A stretch of 64,000 nt of DNA, taken from NCBI GenBank assembly GCA_035235625.1, contig CP141148.1, positions 16,369,057-16,433,056 on the forward strand, read 5' to 3'. Positions 36,195 through 47,360 of this stretch are shown one piece after another. Within the stretch, counting starts at the first letter, position 1. Each line of letters begins with the position of its first letter. The notes beneath the pieces were generated by a model. It was not told the origin of the DNA. It did not search any database and saw nothing but the letters and a program-made list of their open reading frames with translations. Position numbers and translations under genes: made by a program. The DNA comes from Saururus chinensis. Its lineage: Eukaryota > Streptophyta > Magnoliopsida > Piperales > Saururaceae.

Positions 36195-38682
36195 TGTAAG
36201 ATCCCAAAACTTGAAATGGTTGATTTTATTTTATCTAATTATTATTGTGTGGTTTAATGTTAATTTTGATTGGTTTTGGACTATTTTTTAAATTAAAGTG
36301 GTTAACAAAAGTTTTAACCAAAATTATTTAATGCTAATATAAGTCATTTGGATTTTTTCTAGAATTGTTTGAATTTTAACTATTTTTCCTAAAAAGTTGG
36401 GGGGCGGGACCCACTGTGGGCCCCTCATGCAAAATTCGGATAATTAGTACCAAATGACCCTAACAACATTCTACGATAGTAGATAATTATTTTAAAAATT
36501 TTAGACTTCAATTTTGGTTTAAAATGAGTAAGTATTTCATTTTTAGTGTAAAACTCTATTTATACCCCACCTATTTGTTAGGTTTACATCAATCCATAAT
36601 ATAAATAGAAAGGCTCAGCCACTTTCCCATTTGGGAAGGACTGGAAACCTAGAGTTAGGAGCCCTAATCCACATTTCCCAAGAAAGAAAGGTGATACAAG
36701 TGAGGATTAGCCTAATCTTTCACTAATTTCTTAGGGTTTCTTCTAAACTTTTCAAATCCCTACTTTGATTAGGTTTAATCTTAATTTTTACATAAAAAGC
36801 TACTGATTTGAAACTATATTTCAAACCCTTAAGAAAGGAATTTCATTTTTGAACCTAAAGAACCCTATATCTACTAGTTATTTAGAGATTTAGGTGTTTT
36901 AAAATTGGTATATGAAGGAGTTAGAGCAATTTCAAGTAAAGAAGCTCTTTGAAGGTAAAACTTTTCATCCTAAACATAACTATGATTTCAAATTTGAGTT
37001 TTGAAAGAGTCTAAAGTGGGTTTCCATGGATGTAAGCTTTAATGCCGATTTTAGGAAAATTTAATCTTTCTTTTAATTTCTTTGTGTTTTTTATTGTAAA
37101 TGGCTAGATCTACTATTCATTAAGCATGGATTTAATTATTACAACATTTGGGAGTGAGAATTGGTAGTTTAAGATGACTGTGGTAAGTTTCGGTTTTGAA
37201 TTTGAAGTGGGGAAGACGAACTAGAAAATCCCATTATGGCGATCGAACGGCCAGGCAACAGATCGAAACACAAGGCATTCGAACAACCAAACAGGCCAAT
37301 CGAAAAGGCAAGGTGTTTGAACGGCCAGAGAGCAGACTTGTGATTTTTCGATACTTTGCTCATTTTCGAGTTTGTAATTCTTAAGTACCATTTCTTATAT
37401 TCATGTTGAGTAATTTGAGCTAGGATGAGCTACTGGAAGGGTATGAAGTTGATGTTTGGAATTATTAAGAATATTTACATATTATGTGAATTACATGTTG
37501 TTGGTTAAGCATGTTATGAATATTTATCTTCAATCTATGTTGAATGATTGCTTATATTTTCAGCATGATTCCAACAGGGATATGGAAGGAGAATGGATTT
37601 GTATGACTTTATTTATTATGATTAAATTATATCTAGCTTAAAGTATTGTATGAAATATGTTTACATAGGTTTAGCATGAGGTTTCACTTGATTTGACTTG
37701 TGTTCCCAATGGTTTTTCACTCATTATTTTCACTAAGGAGCCATGATTAGATGTTAAAGAGCATGTGTGTAGGATGTTACTGGGTTATTTATAATGCATG
37801 TTCATATGCATAGAGATGAATGTTTCTACCTAAAACACAACATGTGGGGGTAATCATGGTAATTGTTTATATTTATGATTTGATATGATGCATGTGGGGC
37901 TGATGGGTGCAGATTCTAAAAATTAGAATTCATGTAGAGATTTTACCGGATTTAGCCGATGTTGGTTGATTTGATGCAATTGTGTGAGAATTGCTTGCTG
38001 GGTTCATGGATTTGGTTTTATGTCGAAAGGATGGGGTTTTACGTTTGAAATGATAGAGTTTTACGCCCCTAGAGAACGGTTTATCCTCCTCGAGTTGAGA
38101 AGAGATAAATTGTTGAGACCATCTGCACCCTGAGAATCCAAGCTAGTGTAACGAAGTACACCGGCTCACTAGGGGGTATTCTTCCCCATTAGGGAATTTA
38201 TGCAAACTGCAGAATTCCTTTTAGACTTTCCTGTTGCGGATTGTTTGGAGTGCGCAAGGACTGCTTATGCTTCAATTGATTAAGCAAGTTGTTTTTTTAT
38301 TGACTTGCATGGATCTAAATGTGTGTTAGAGACACTTTACATGCAAGTTGATATATGTGATGTTTATATATGATCTCAATGTGTGTTAGAGACATTTTTC
38401 ATGTAGGTTATATGTGATATTTATTCATGATCTAAATGTATGTTAGAGACACTTCTCATGCAAGTTATATGTGATGTTTATGCATGATCTGAATGTGTGT
38501 TAGAGGCACTTCTCATACAGGTTGTATATGATGATTATGCATGATGTGATTTAGTGAGAATCATTTATTATGCAGGATGGATGTGATGTCCTAATGCGAT
38601 TATTCATGCCATTATTAGTTTGTATGAGGTATGCAAGACAATTACTTATGAGTATGTAGGAAGGAGTATGTATGCAAGATAA
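36195..38682 (+). repeat. 3' LTR of the family A chromovirus, truncated
   Basis: It starts 'tgtaagatccc' and follows LTR A1 through the 'gtgggccc' block (about 36416), the TATA-like region (about 36597), the 'gatcgaacggccagg' minisatellite (37225-37335) and the 57-bp repeats. It breaks off near 38682, about 600 bp short of the end seen in A1. It is clearly diverged from the 5' LTR (by eye roughly 10-20 percent), so the insertion is old. Confidence 0.85.
38312..38545 (+). repeat. 57-60 bp tandem repeat in the 3' LTR (about four copies)
   Basis: 'gatct' unit starts at 38312, 38372, 38429 and 38486 give spacings of 60, 57 and 57 bp. It is homologous to 16755-16990. Confidence 0.85.
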
Positions 38683-39006
38683 AGCTTAGGTGTTTTGTTC
38701 TAAAACTAGTTAAGTGAATAAAATTACATAAGTTAAGGACGGACGGTCAAATTGTGGCATCGCTTTCTCCATTTGATTCGTAATTTAGAACGTATCAAAT
38801 GATTGGGAGGTCTTTTTAAATTATAAATGATATAACGATTTGTGTGCACATTCTTAATGAATTTTGGTTTTATTCGATTAAAAGAATATAACTTGACCAA
38901 AAGTTGTCCAATTGGTTCGTCGTTTAGTGTTTGATTCATTTTTATGAACTTATTAAATAAGTACGTATTTCTTTAAAATTACTAAATATATATTTGCTAT
39001 TAGCTT
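38683..39006 (+). repeat. Satellite subfamily F, single monomer before the orientation switch
   Basis: F-type sequence resumes at 'agcttaggtgttttgttcta' and runs for about one monomer, ending near 39006 at 'tattagctta'. It keeps F markers ('ctccatttgattcgtaattt', 'ggcatcgc'). Confidence 0.85.
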
Positions 39007-40876
39007 AATTTCAAAAGAATAAATTAAACATACTAAATGACGAACTAATCAGACCCCTTTCTGTCAAGTTATATCCTTTTGATTAATTCAAACCGAACTA
39101 TGTTAAAAATGTGCACAAACGGTTATATCATTTAAAGTTTAAAAAGACCTCTAATTCATTTGTTATGTTCATAAAAATGAATCAAATTCACAAAGTGATT
39201 CCACAATTTGACCGTTCTTCTTAACTAATTTGATTTCATTCACTTAACTAGTTTTATAACAAAGAACCAAAGCTCGTCACAATGTATAATTTTTTTTTTA
39301 TGAATACGTACTCATTTTCTAAGTTAAAATTAATGAATTAAATGTACTAAATAATAAACCAATCAGACCCCTTTTGGTCAAGTTATATCCTTTTAATTGA
39401 TTAAAAGTAAAGTGAGTTAAGAATATGCACAAATCATTATATTGTTTAATGTTTTTGGAGGCCTCTCATTCATTTATTACGTCAAGTAATAACGAATCAA
39501 ATTGACAAAGTGATTCCACAATTTGACCGTTCTTCCTTGACTTATACAATTTAATTTGCTTAACTAGTTTTAGAACACAACACCAAAGCTCGTCATGAAT
39601 CAATATTTAATTCTTTTAAATGAATACATACTTATTTGCTAAGTTCAAAATATTATATTAAACATACTAAAGGATAAACTAATTAGACCCCTTTTAATTA
39701 AGTTACCTTTTAATCGATTAGAACTGATGTAAGTTAAAATGTCCACAAATCATTATATTGTTTAATGTTTTAAGAGACCTCTAATTCATTTGTCACTTTC
39801 ATAATAACAAATCAAGTTAACAAAGTGATACCACAATTTAACCGTTCTTCCTTAATTTATATGATTTCATTCGCTTAAATGGATTTAGAACAAAGCCCTT
39901 AATCTCATCACAAATGTATTTTTAATTATTTTAAATGAATATGTACTCATTTGCTAAGTTCAAAAGAATGAATTAAATGTACCAAACGACAAACCAATCG
40001 AACCCCTTTTGGTTAACTTATATCCTTTTGATCGATTAAATCCAAAATACATTAAGAATGTGCACAAATCATAATATCGTTTAAAGTTTAAAATGTCTTC
40101 CTACTCATTGTTATGTTTGTAATAACGAATTAAATTCACGAAGTGACTCTACAATTTGACTGTTTTTTCTTAACTTATATGATTTCATTCGCTTAACTAG
40201 ATTTTAATTATCTTTAATGAATACGTACTCATTTGATAAGATTGAAAGAGTGAATCATATTTACTAAACGACGAACCAATCGAATAACTTTTGGTCAAGT
40301 TATCTCCTTTTGATTGATTAAAACTAATGTAAGTTAAGAATCTGCACAAATTGTTATATTGTTTAAAGTTTAAAGAGTTATCTCACTCTTTTGTTACGTT
40401 TGTAATAATGAATTAAATTGACAAAGTGATTCCACAATTTGACCATTCTATCTTTACTTATATAAATGTATTCGCTGAACTAAATTTTTAACAAAGCACT
40501 AATGCTCATGCTATATTTAATTATTTTAAATAAATACATACTCAATTGCTAAGTTTGTAAAAGTAAATCAAATGTATTAAACGATGAACAAATAAGACCC
40601 CTTTTGGTCAAGTTATATCTTTTTTATCGATTAAAACCAATGTAAGTTAAAAATATTAACAAATCATTATATCTTTTAAAGTTTAAAGAGTAGTCTCATT
40701 CATTTGTTACATTCGTAATAACAAATCGAATTAAGAAAGTAATTCAACATTTTTATAGTTCTTCCTTAACTTATATGATTTCATGCACTTAACTAGATTT
40801 AGGACAAACCACTAAAGCTCGTTACAAAAGTGTATTTAATTGTTTTAAATGAATACGTAATCATTTGCTAAGTTCA
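39007..40876 (-). repeat. Satellite array, subfamily R, block 1 (about 6 monomers, inverted)
   Basis: The monomers here are the reverse complement of the satellite to the left. R markers read on the plus strand include 'acaaagtgattccacaattt', 'ctagatttagaacaaag', 'gtaataacgaatcaaattga', 'accccttttggtcaagttat' and 'accgaagtaagttaagaatg'. The block stops at 'catttgctaagttca', where element B2 begins. Confidence 0.95.
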
Positions 40877-43200
40877 TATCCATAAAACGTACATACATCT
40901 CATACATATCATATGTATCTCAACTTGATATAATTCATCATCTTACATCATACAAATAGATCATGATTTAATATCCAAACACATGGAATCTTACAATCCT
41001 AGCATGCTACTACTCATTCAGGCATGCCATCATGAAGTTATGAGTTCAAAGTTCCCCTACCTCGTAATCCTGACGTTTGATGGCGAGCACACGACGGTGG
41101 CGGTGTCAGTGGCGGAGTTGACAGTCAAAACCATTGCCTAGCTGAGAGAGCTGCTGTCCTGAGGTTTTAAGAAGCGCTGGAACTACACACGGCAAAATCC
41201 GCGATCCACGGCGGCACACTAGGGGTGACCGGGACAAAGATCATGCCAACGAGTGGCAGGTGAGACCAGAATTCAATGGTGTACTAATTAAAGGTCGGCC
41301 GACAGCTGAGAAATACTCGGGCTAGCTACAAGACATCAAAATCGGCCGTGGACAGCACCCAACGGTATCGATTTCGCGTTTACAACGGCCCACATAAGAG
41401 CGGAGGGAGTGGAGCGACACTCAAGGACGGAGGAGAGGTGTGGAGGACTCCAATGTCAACTCCAGATGATGGCGGAGCCATCCAACGGTCAGGCAGTGCA
41501 TGCACGGCTACTTGCACACGCAGCCAAAGGGAGGGGAGAGAGGGCTAGACGGTGTTGGCCCAAAACTCGGAAGGGCGGTAGGGTCATGCCCAAGGGTGGT
41601 GACCAACAAAGATGGCCTTTGCTGTTGCCGTGCTAAGGTAGGCCGACTAGAGGCCAATCAGTGTTCGGCGAGGGTAAGACGGTGGCGCTCTGAATGGCGC
41701 AGTCAAACACATAACCGATAGAGAGGACGCGTGGCTCATGTCGGAAAAAGAGGGGCGGTGCCGTACTAGGGCGGCCAGCCATCTCTAGGCTGAGACCCAC
41801 CCAACTACAAGCGTCCAGAGGAGACGCTACAGTGGCCCAAAACGGGTGAAAAACCCTGGGGCACAAAGAAGCAGGGGTTACTGGCGGCTCTAGCCGACTC
41901 CATTGTGGCCCTAGTGGCCAGGAGGAGCTATCTCCGGCCAAGGGTGACGGCCAAAGTCAACAGCGACATGCCGGACAGACAGCACAGTGACCCTATTTTT
42001 CCAAGTGAGAGCACCGAGCACGGGATGCAGATCTAGTTCCGACAAAGAGGAGTGAACGGACGCTCAACAGGGCCTAGAGGGGTGGCCCACTAGCATCACT
42101 AGCCCGAGGCAGAGCCGGACAAAGGTCCACAACAAAAGGGGCTAACCGGAGAGAAAAGTAGGGCCAGAGAGGGAAGGTGGCCCACTGGCATCACTGAGTT
42201 GGGGCGGAGCTGGACGAAGGTCCACTAGGTCAAGTTCGTTATCTGACTGACAGTGACAGTCACAACGTCTAGAACGGACGCAACCCAAAAATAGGGGCTA
42301 GGGAGGGCGGAGGTGGAATAGTGCTAAGGCCGGCAAACCTGAGCTGGGACAGAGCCGGGGCAGAGCCAGACAGAGGTCTATCATCTGTGGCTCGCAATTA
42401 CCAGCCTCTGTTCCACCAAAACCATTCATCGGCGGAACAGGGGAGGTGGAGGCATCTAGCCGGAGGAAAATGGAAGGGCAAAGGTGGAACCAGGCAAGGA
42501 GAGGTGGACCACAGCCTTCGCCAGACCAAGGCGGGGCTGGACAGAGGTCCGGTCGGCCATGGATGGCCACCGGTGGCCATTGTTTACCCAAAACAGTGCA
42601 CCGGCGAAACAGGGCAGAGGGGGAAAATGGATGGGGCAGCAGAGCAGAGGCCACTGGGGCCGAGAGAGGTGCCCATTGCCGTCGCCGGCCTGGGACGGAG
42701 CTGGACGGAGGTCCGGTAGGCAGTGGCTGGCCGCCGGCAGCCACCGTTTCACCAAAACAATGAGGCGGCAAAAATAGAGCAGAGGGGAATCTGAGGACGA
42801 GGCGGCGGAATGGAGGCCCTTGGGCTGGGAGGGGTGGCCTCCCGCCATCGCCGGCCCAAGGCGGAGCCATGGGCGGCCCACTGGCCCTTGCCGGCTCACG
42901 GCGGTGGCAGTACAAATGCAACAAAGAGAATGAGGGAGCTAACCAAGGAGGCGGGCGGCGTGGCTGTGGGGCCAGGACGGTGGCCCCCCTGCCGTCGTAC
43001 GGCCGGGACGGAGCCAGTGGCGGTGGCCCTGCGGCCCACTGGCAGCGGGTGGCAACTGGGACAGAGAGAAGCCGGAGAAGGGGGGAACACTGTTCCAATT
43101 TTTTTTTCTAGATCGGGCCGAGCCCGATCTGATCTTCTGTATTTTTTTTCTTCTGCAATACCTTCTTTAACGATTTTTCCCACTATAAATGCGCATCTAG
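40877..43200 (-). mobile_element. Family B LTR fragment (B2), reverse orientation
   Basis: This segment is homologous to 12300-14560 of B1: 'cctagcatgctacta', 'catgaagttatgagtt', 'cccctacctcgtaatcc' and 'gagagagctgctgtcc' line up. It is truncated at both ends: the left joins satellite at 40876 and the right joins C2 at 43201. The GC-rich core (about 41080-43100) is much longer than in B1. ORFs of up to 266 codons on the minus strand (42298-43098) and others on both strands lie in this core. They show low-complexity Pro/Arg/Ala/Gly-rich translations and no domain, so I do not call them genes. Confidence 0.75.
42110..42780 (-). repeat. Degenerate tandem repeat of about 165 bp in the GC-rich core of B2
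   Basis: A motif 'gac(a/g)(g/a)aggtcc' within 'gcggagctggac' context recurs at 42213, 42369, 42540 and 42704 (156, 171 and 164 bp apart), with an earlier partial copy near 42118. The last two full copies share 'ggtggccattgttt/ccaccgtttcac' and 'aaaacagtg/aaaacaatg' segments. The array is old and diverged. Confidence 0.65.
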
Positions 43201-45830
43201 TGTCACGACCCGGATTTTTAAAAGCATTTTTTAAATAGCACAAAGCAAGAATTTTTTTTTCTTTAAATGAAAAACAAACCCTTCGATTAAATATCCAGGT
43301 CATGATAACTGGGGTTCACAAATACGTATATCAAATCATATGATATTATTTAACGTCTGAAAATTCATAAAGACCAACTCACCCATCTAAGTACAAGTCT
43401 GTCACCCGTCTGAAAATAAATAATCAAGTTGACTCTCACGCTTAAGGTACACTTACGTACCAGAGTTGCAAACATGCAAAAACCTCTTGTGCTCGCCTGC
43501 CTTGGTCTCACTTGTCGTTTCCTGGAGAATCTGCAACAAAGCAAACCAAACAACAACCACAACCACAATGGAGCATCTCCGCCTACAGGAGAAGAGTTTC
43601 CAAAGGACAAAAGGTTTTATTAATATTTTTCGGATCGGGCCAACATCTCCCGATGTTAGTTGCCTACGTACTCATCAGACAACATCTCCAATGTTTCCAA
43701 CAAGATCGGATCGAGACGTAGTTCTGCCTAAAACTACACTATACGAAGAAGCATAGCATCACCCATGCAATGCTTAAGTATTTTAAAGCAACCTACATTT
43801 TATGCAAGTCCTTTAATCGTTCCACTTGTCTAATTAACAAGCAATATCAAACAATGTTATTAATTATCTCACAACCCTTGTTCAATAATTAATGCTAACA
43901 TCCTACAAACCGTACCACATAAGGGTAATATACAGAACACATAACTCAAAAACATGGGCTGTTCTTTAACCAATGAAGACCATCACAATGCACAAGACAA
44001 TGGAAACTGTTCAGGAAACAATGCACTAATTGTTACTTGAAAATACCGACTCCCGCTCAAAGGAGTAATTGTATGCTAACAAAAATCCTAGCATCTCTAG
44101 AGATCCACTTGGATCAGCCATGGGCCTAGAGATGTAGGTACTAGCTCTGCTCATGGACACACTGGCCGGAGGTAGATGAGCCTTCCATGATGCTCAAAAA
44201 CCTGGTTTGCGCATTTGCAGGGATCCATCGTCCCAAAAGGAGCGGAGACCACAAGGGTTTGAAAGAATACCGCCATGGCTATTATCAGAAATCCTAGCAT
44301 CTCTAGAGATCCACTTGGATCAGCCATGGGCCTAGAGAAGTAGGTACCAGCTTTGCTCACGGACACACTAGCCAGAGGTAGATGAGCCTTTCATGATGCT
44401 CAAAAACTTGGGTTGCGCATTTTGTAGGGATCCATTGTCCCAAAGAAGCAGAGACCACGAAGTCTGTAAGATTACCGCTATGGCTATTACCATGAGCTTA
44501 AACTTGACTCAGACAACATCCCATAAGCACCCTTGATTTATTAACCAAGGTAAAATTCTATGTCAGGGCCCCGTTCACTCCATGAACAAATCCCAACCCT
44601 AAAGAGGGTATTTTAGTCATTATCTTGATTAAGTGTTCTTACCCCAATTCAAAGACAACCAAAATCTCTTGATTAGTCTTTATTACCCTTAAGTTACTGA
44701 TATAACTTAAAACATCAATAATAAAAGCATACATCAACATAATCAACATGCATTCACACCAATGCATAAATAATGAATAAGGGGCCATTGCACTCATTTG
44801 CAAGGCTAGGGCTCAGCGAGTTCAAGCCCGATAATGCAAATAACTCTAACGTATCGTACAAGTTACGTATTTAATACTCTAGTCGATCATGGTACTTGGT
44901 TGCAGACACGTGTAATACGCTGCATTAAACCTTGAGAATTAGGGTTCTTCCTTTTATTTCCCGTGACACTATGACCTGACAAGGTCTTCATGTCATTTAC
45001 TGTTCACCCCCCTTCCTTTTGAAGTCAATTAACGTCATTCTAGGGCACCCTTAACGCTCGGTTGCTAGGTTATCCGTTTCAGCGAAAATAGAACATACTG
45101 CCCCCTAAGGGCATTATGGTAATTCCACCACTTTGGGGTATACTACCCTCCCTTGGTTCATTTTGTCAACTCACTACCCTTTTGTTGATTTAAGTCATTG
45201 ACTTCTCACAAGGCTCCACTCTCAGACCGACTCACGCTTCCATTCACATGAGTGTGGGTGGGTCCACTCAAAGGGGTATTTCTGTTATTTGGTTTAAGGC
45301 CTTAATGACATCCAATGGGTCTAAAATTTAACTCAAGGGTACTACTAGCCTTCATGGACTGTGTAATTTTCCTAGCGTGTGACAGGGTCGTGAACCCCTT
45401 GAACTGACCCAGGTTGTCTTAACGGTTTACGATAAACTCTAAGGGCAAAAGGGTCAATTATCCACTCACAGGGATTTTTCCTCACTTATTGGTTTGGAAT
45501 ATAATTATGTTACTCATTAAACTCTCACTGAGAATTTTTCCAATTTATAGATCAACTCATAGGCCCCTAAACCGGAGCCCCAAAGTCGGGTAAGTGAATA
45601 TTATATGATAATTAACTAATAGGGGTAAAAAGGTCATTTTAGAGACTCTAGGATTTTTACTAGTCCTGAAACTTGGTCAAGACACTCACAACTCTCTCAA
45701 AGTCTACAGGTAATTTTTCTAAATTTTTAGAACAAGTAAAGCCCCTTGAACCAGACCCGGTTCTATCCCCCTTTTTTTTTTTCTTTTTTTTAGAAAAACC
45801 CAACCCGGGCCGGGTCGGTTTGGGTTGACG
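43201..45830 (-). mobile_element. Family C LTR fragment (C2), reverse orientation
   Basis: On the minus strand the 3' end reads '...ccgggtcgtgaca' (ending at 43201), a usual Ty3/gypsy LTR end. The 5' start ('tgtaacatcc...') is missing: the segment stops at 45830 in 'gggttgacg', where satellite begins. Bases 43965-44750 match C1. No gag or pol is seen. A T-rich run with 'ttttttttttttcttttttttt' lies at 45769-45791. Short ORFs such as 43365-43610 and 44151-44366 have no recognisable domain. Confidence 0.7.
44085..44490 (-). repeat. 204-bp tandem duplication in C2
   Basis: Copies start at 44085 and 44289 and are homologous to the pair in C1 at 28327 and 28532. Confidence 0.85.
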
Positions 45831-46930
45831 AGTTTAAATAGACCTCCTATTCATTTGTTACGTTCATAAAAATGAATCAAATTGACAAAGCGATTCCAAA
45901 ATTTAACCGTTCTTCTTGAATTTATATGTTTTTATTCGCTTAACTAGATTTAGAAGAGAGTACTAAAGCTCGTCACGAATGTATATTTAATTGTTTTAAA
46001 TGAATATGTACTCATTTGCTATATTCGAAAGAATGAATTAAACGTAAGAAATCACGAACCAATTATACCACTTTTGGTCAAGTTATATCTTTGTAATAAT
46101 TAAAACCAAAGTATGTTAAGAATATGAGTAAATCGTTATATCGTTAATATTTTAAAAGACTACCTATTCATTTCTTACGTTTTTAATAACAAATCAAATT
46201 GACAAAGTAAATCCAGAATTTGACCATTCTTCCTTACTTATATGATTTCATTCACTTAACATGATTTAGAACAAAGCACTAAAGCTCATCATGATTGTAT
46301 TTTAATTATTTTAAATATCTATGTACTCATTTGCTAAGTTCGAAAGAATAAATTAAACATACTAAACGATGAACCAATCGGACCACTTTTGGTAAAGTTA
46401 TATCGTTTTAATTGATTACAACCGAACTAAGTTAAGAATATGTAAAATCATTATATCGTTTAATATTTAAAGAGACCTCCTATTTATTTGTTACCTTCGT
46501 AATAACAAATCAAATTAAATAAGTGACTCCAGAATATAACTGTTCTTCCTTAACTTATGATTTCATTCACTTAACATGACCTAGAACAAAGCACTAAAAC
46601 TTGTCAAGAATGTAAATTTAAATATTTTTAAGGAATATGTACTTATTTGCTAAGTTCAAAATAATGAATCTACCATACTAAATGATGAACATATCGAACC
46701 ACTTATGGTCAAGGTATATTCTTTTAATCGATTAAAACCGAAGCAAGTTAAATGTTATATAATTTAAAGTTTAAAGTAACATCTCATTCATTATTTACGT
46801 TCATAATAGCGAACCAAATTGACAAAGTAATTCAAAAATTAAACTGTTCTTCCTTAACTTATATGATTTCATTCGCTTAACTAGAATTAGAATAAAGCAT
46901 CACTGCTTATAATACCGAATCAAATTAACA

Positions 46931-47360
46931 AAGTCAATATGTACTCATTTTCTAAGTTCAAAAGATTAAATCAAATGTACTAAACATTGAACCAATCAGA
47001 CCCCTTTTGGTGAAGTTGTATCCTTTAGATCGATCAAAACCGAAATAAGTTAAGAATGTGCAAAAATTATTATATCATTTAAAGTTTAAAGATACATCTC
47101 ATTCATTTGTTACATTCGTAATAATGAATTAAATTAACAAAGTGAATATGTACTCATTTGCTAAGTTCAAAAAAATGAAACAAACATATTAAACGATGAA
47201 CCAATCAGACCCCTTTTGGTCAAGTCATATCCTTTTGATCGATTAAAACCGAAATAAGTTAAGAATGTGCAAAAATTGTTATATCATTTAAAGTTTAAAG
47301 ATACGTCTCATTCATTTGTCATGTTTGTAATAACGAATCAAATTAACAAAGTGAATATAA
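46931..47360 (-). repeat. Tandem 209-bp deleted monomer in subfamily R
   Basis: A deletion of about 108 bp joins 'acaaagt' directly to 'aatatgtactcattt'. It removes the 'attccacaatttgacc' to 'attattttaaat' part of the monomer. The same junction occurs at 46931, 47140 and 47349, exactly 209 bp apart, so a deleted monomer was copied in tandem. Confidence 0.85.

Larger units (their letters stand above)
26352..38682 (+). mobile_element. Degenerate Ty3/gypsy chromovirus (Tekay-like), family A, with nested C1 and a truncated 3' LTR
   Basis: In order: a 5' LTR (26352-31699, containing the foreign segment C1), a primer-binding site, gag with a zinc knuckle, protease, reverse transcriptase, RNase H, integrase, a chromodomain-like C-terminus, a purine-rich tract and a 3' LTR. 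This domain order (RT-RH-INT, then chromodomain) is that of chromoviruses. The large LTRs suggest the Tekay/Del lineage, which is inference. Every reading frame has stops and frameshifts, and the two LTRs differ at many positions, so the copy is old and inactive. The 3' LTR lacks about the last 600 bp, and the satellite that follows restarts about 200 bp further on in the monomer, which points to a deletion across the right boundary. Confidence 0.9.

Noticed and set aside
42298-43098. 266-codon minus-strand open frame in B2
   Set aside because: It overlaps other open frames on both strands, lies in a degenerate repeat of about 165 bp and shows no known domain. It is not supported as a gene.
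43365-43756. Open frames of 64-96 codons in C2
   Set aside because: Frames overlap on both strands near the 3' end of an LTR and show no domain.
39007-45830. Large inversion of one satellite array as the only explanation of the two orientations
   Set aside because: F and R differ by consistent diagnostic bases, so a simple recent inversion of the same array does not account for them.
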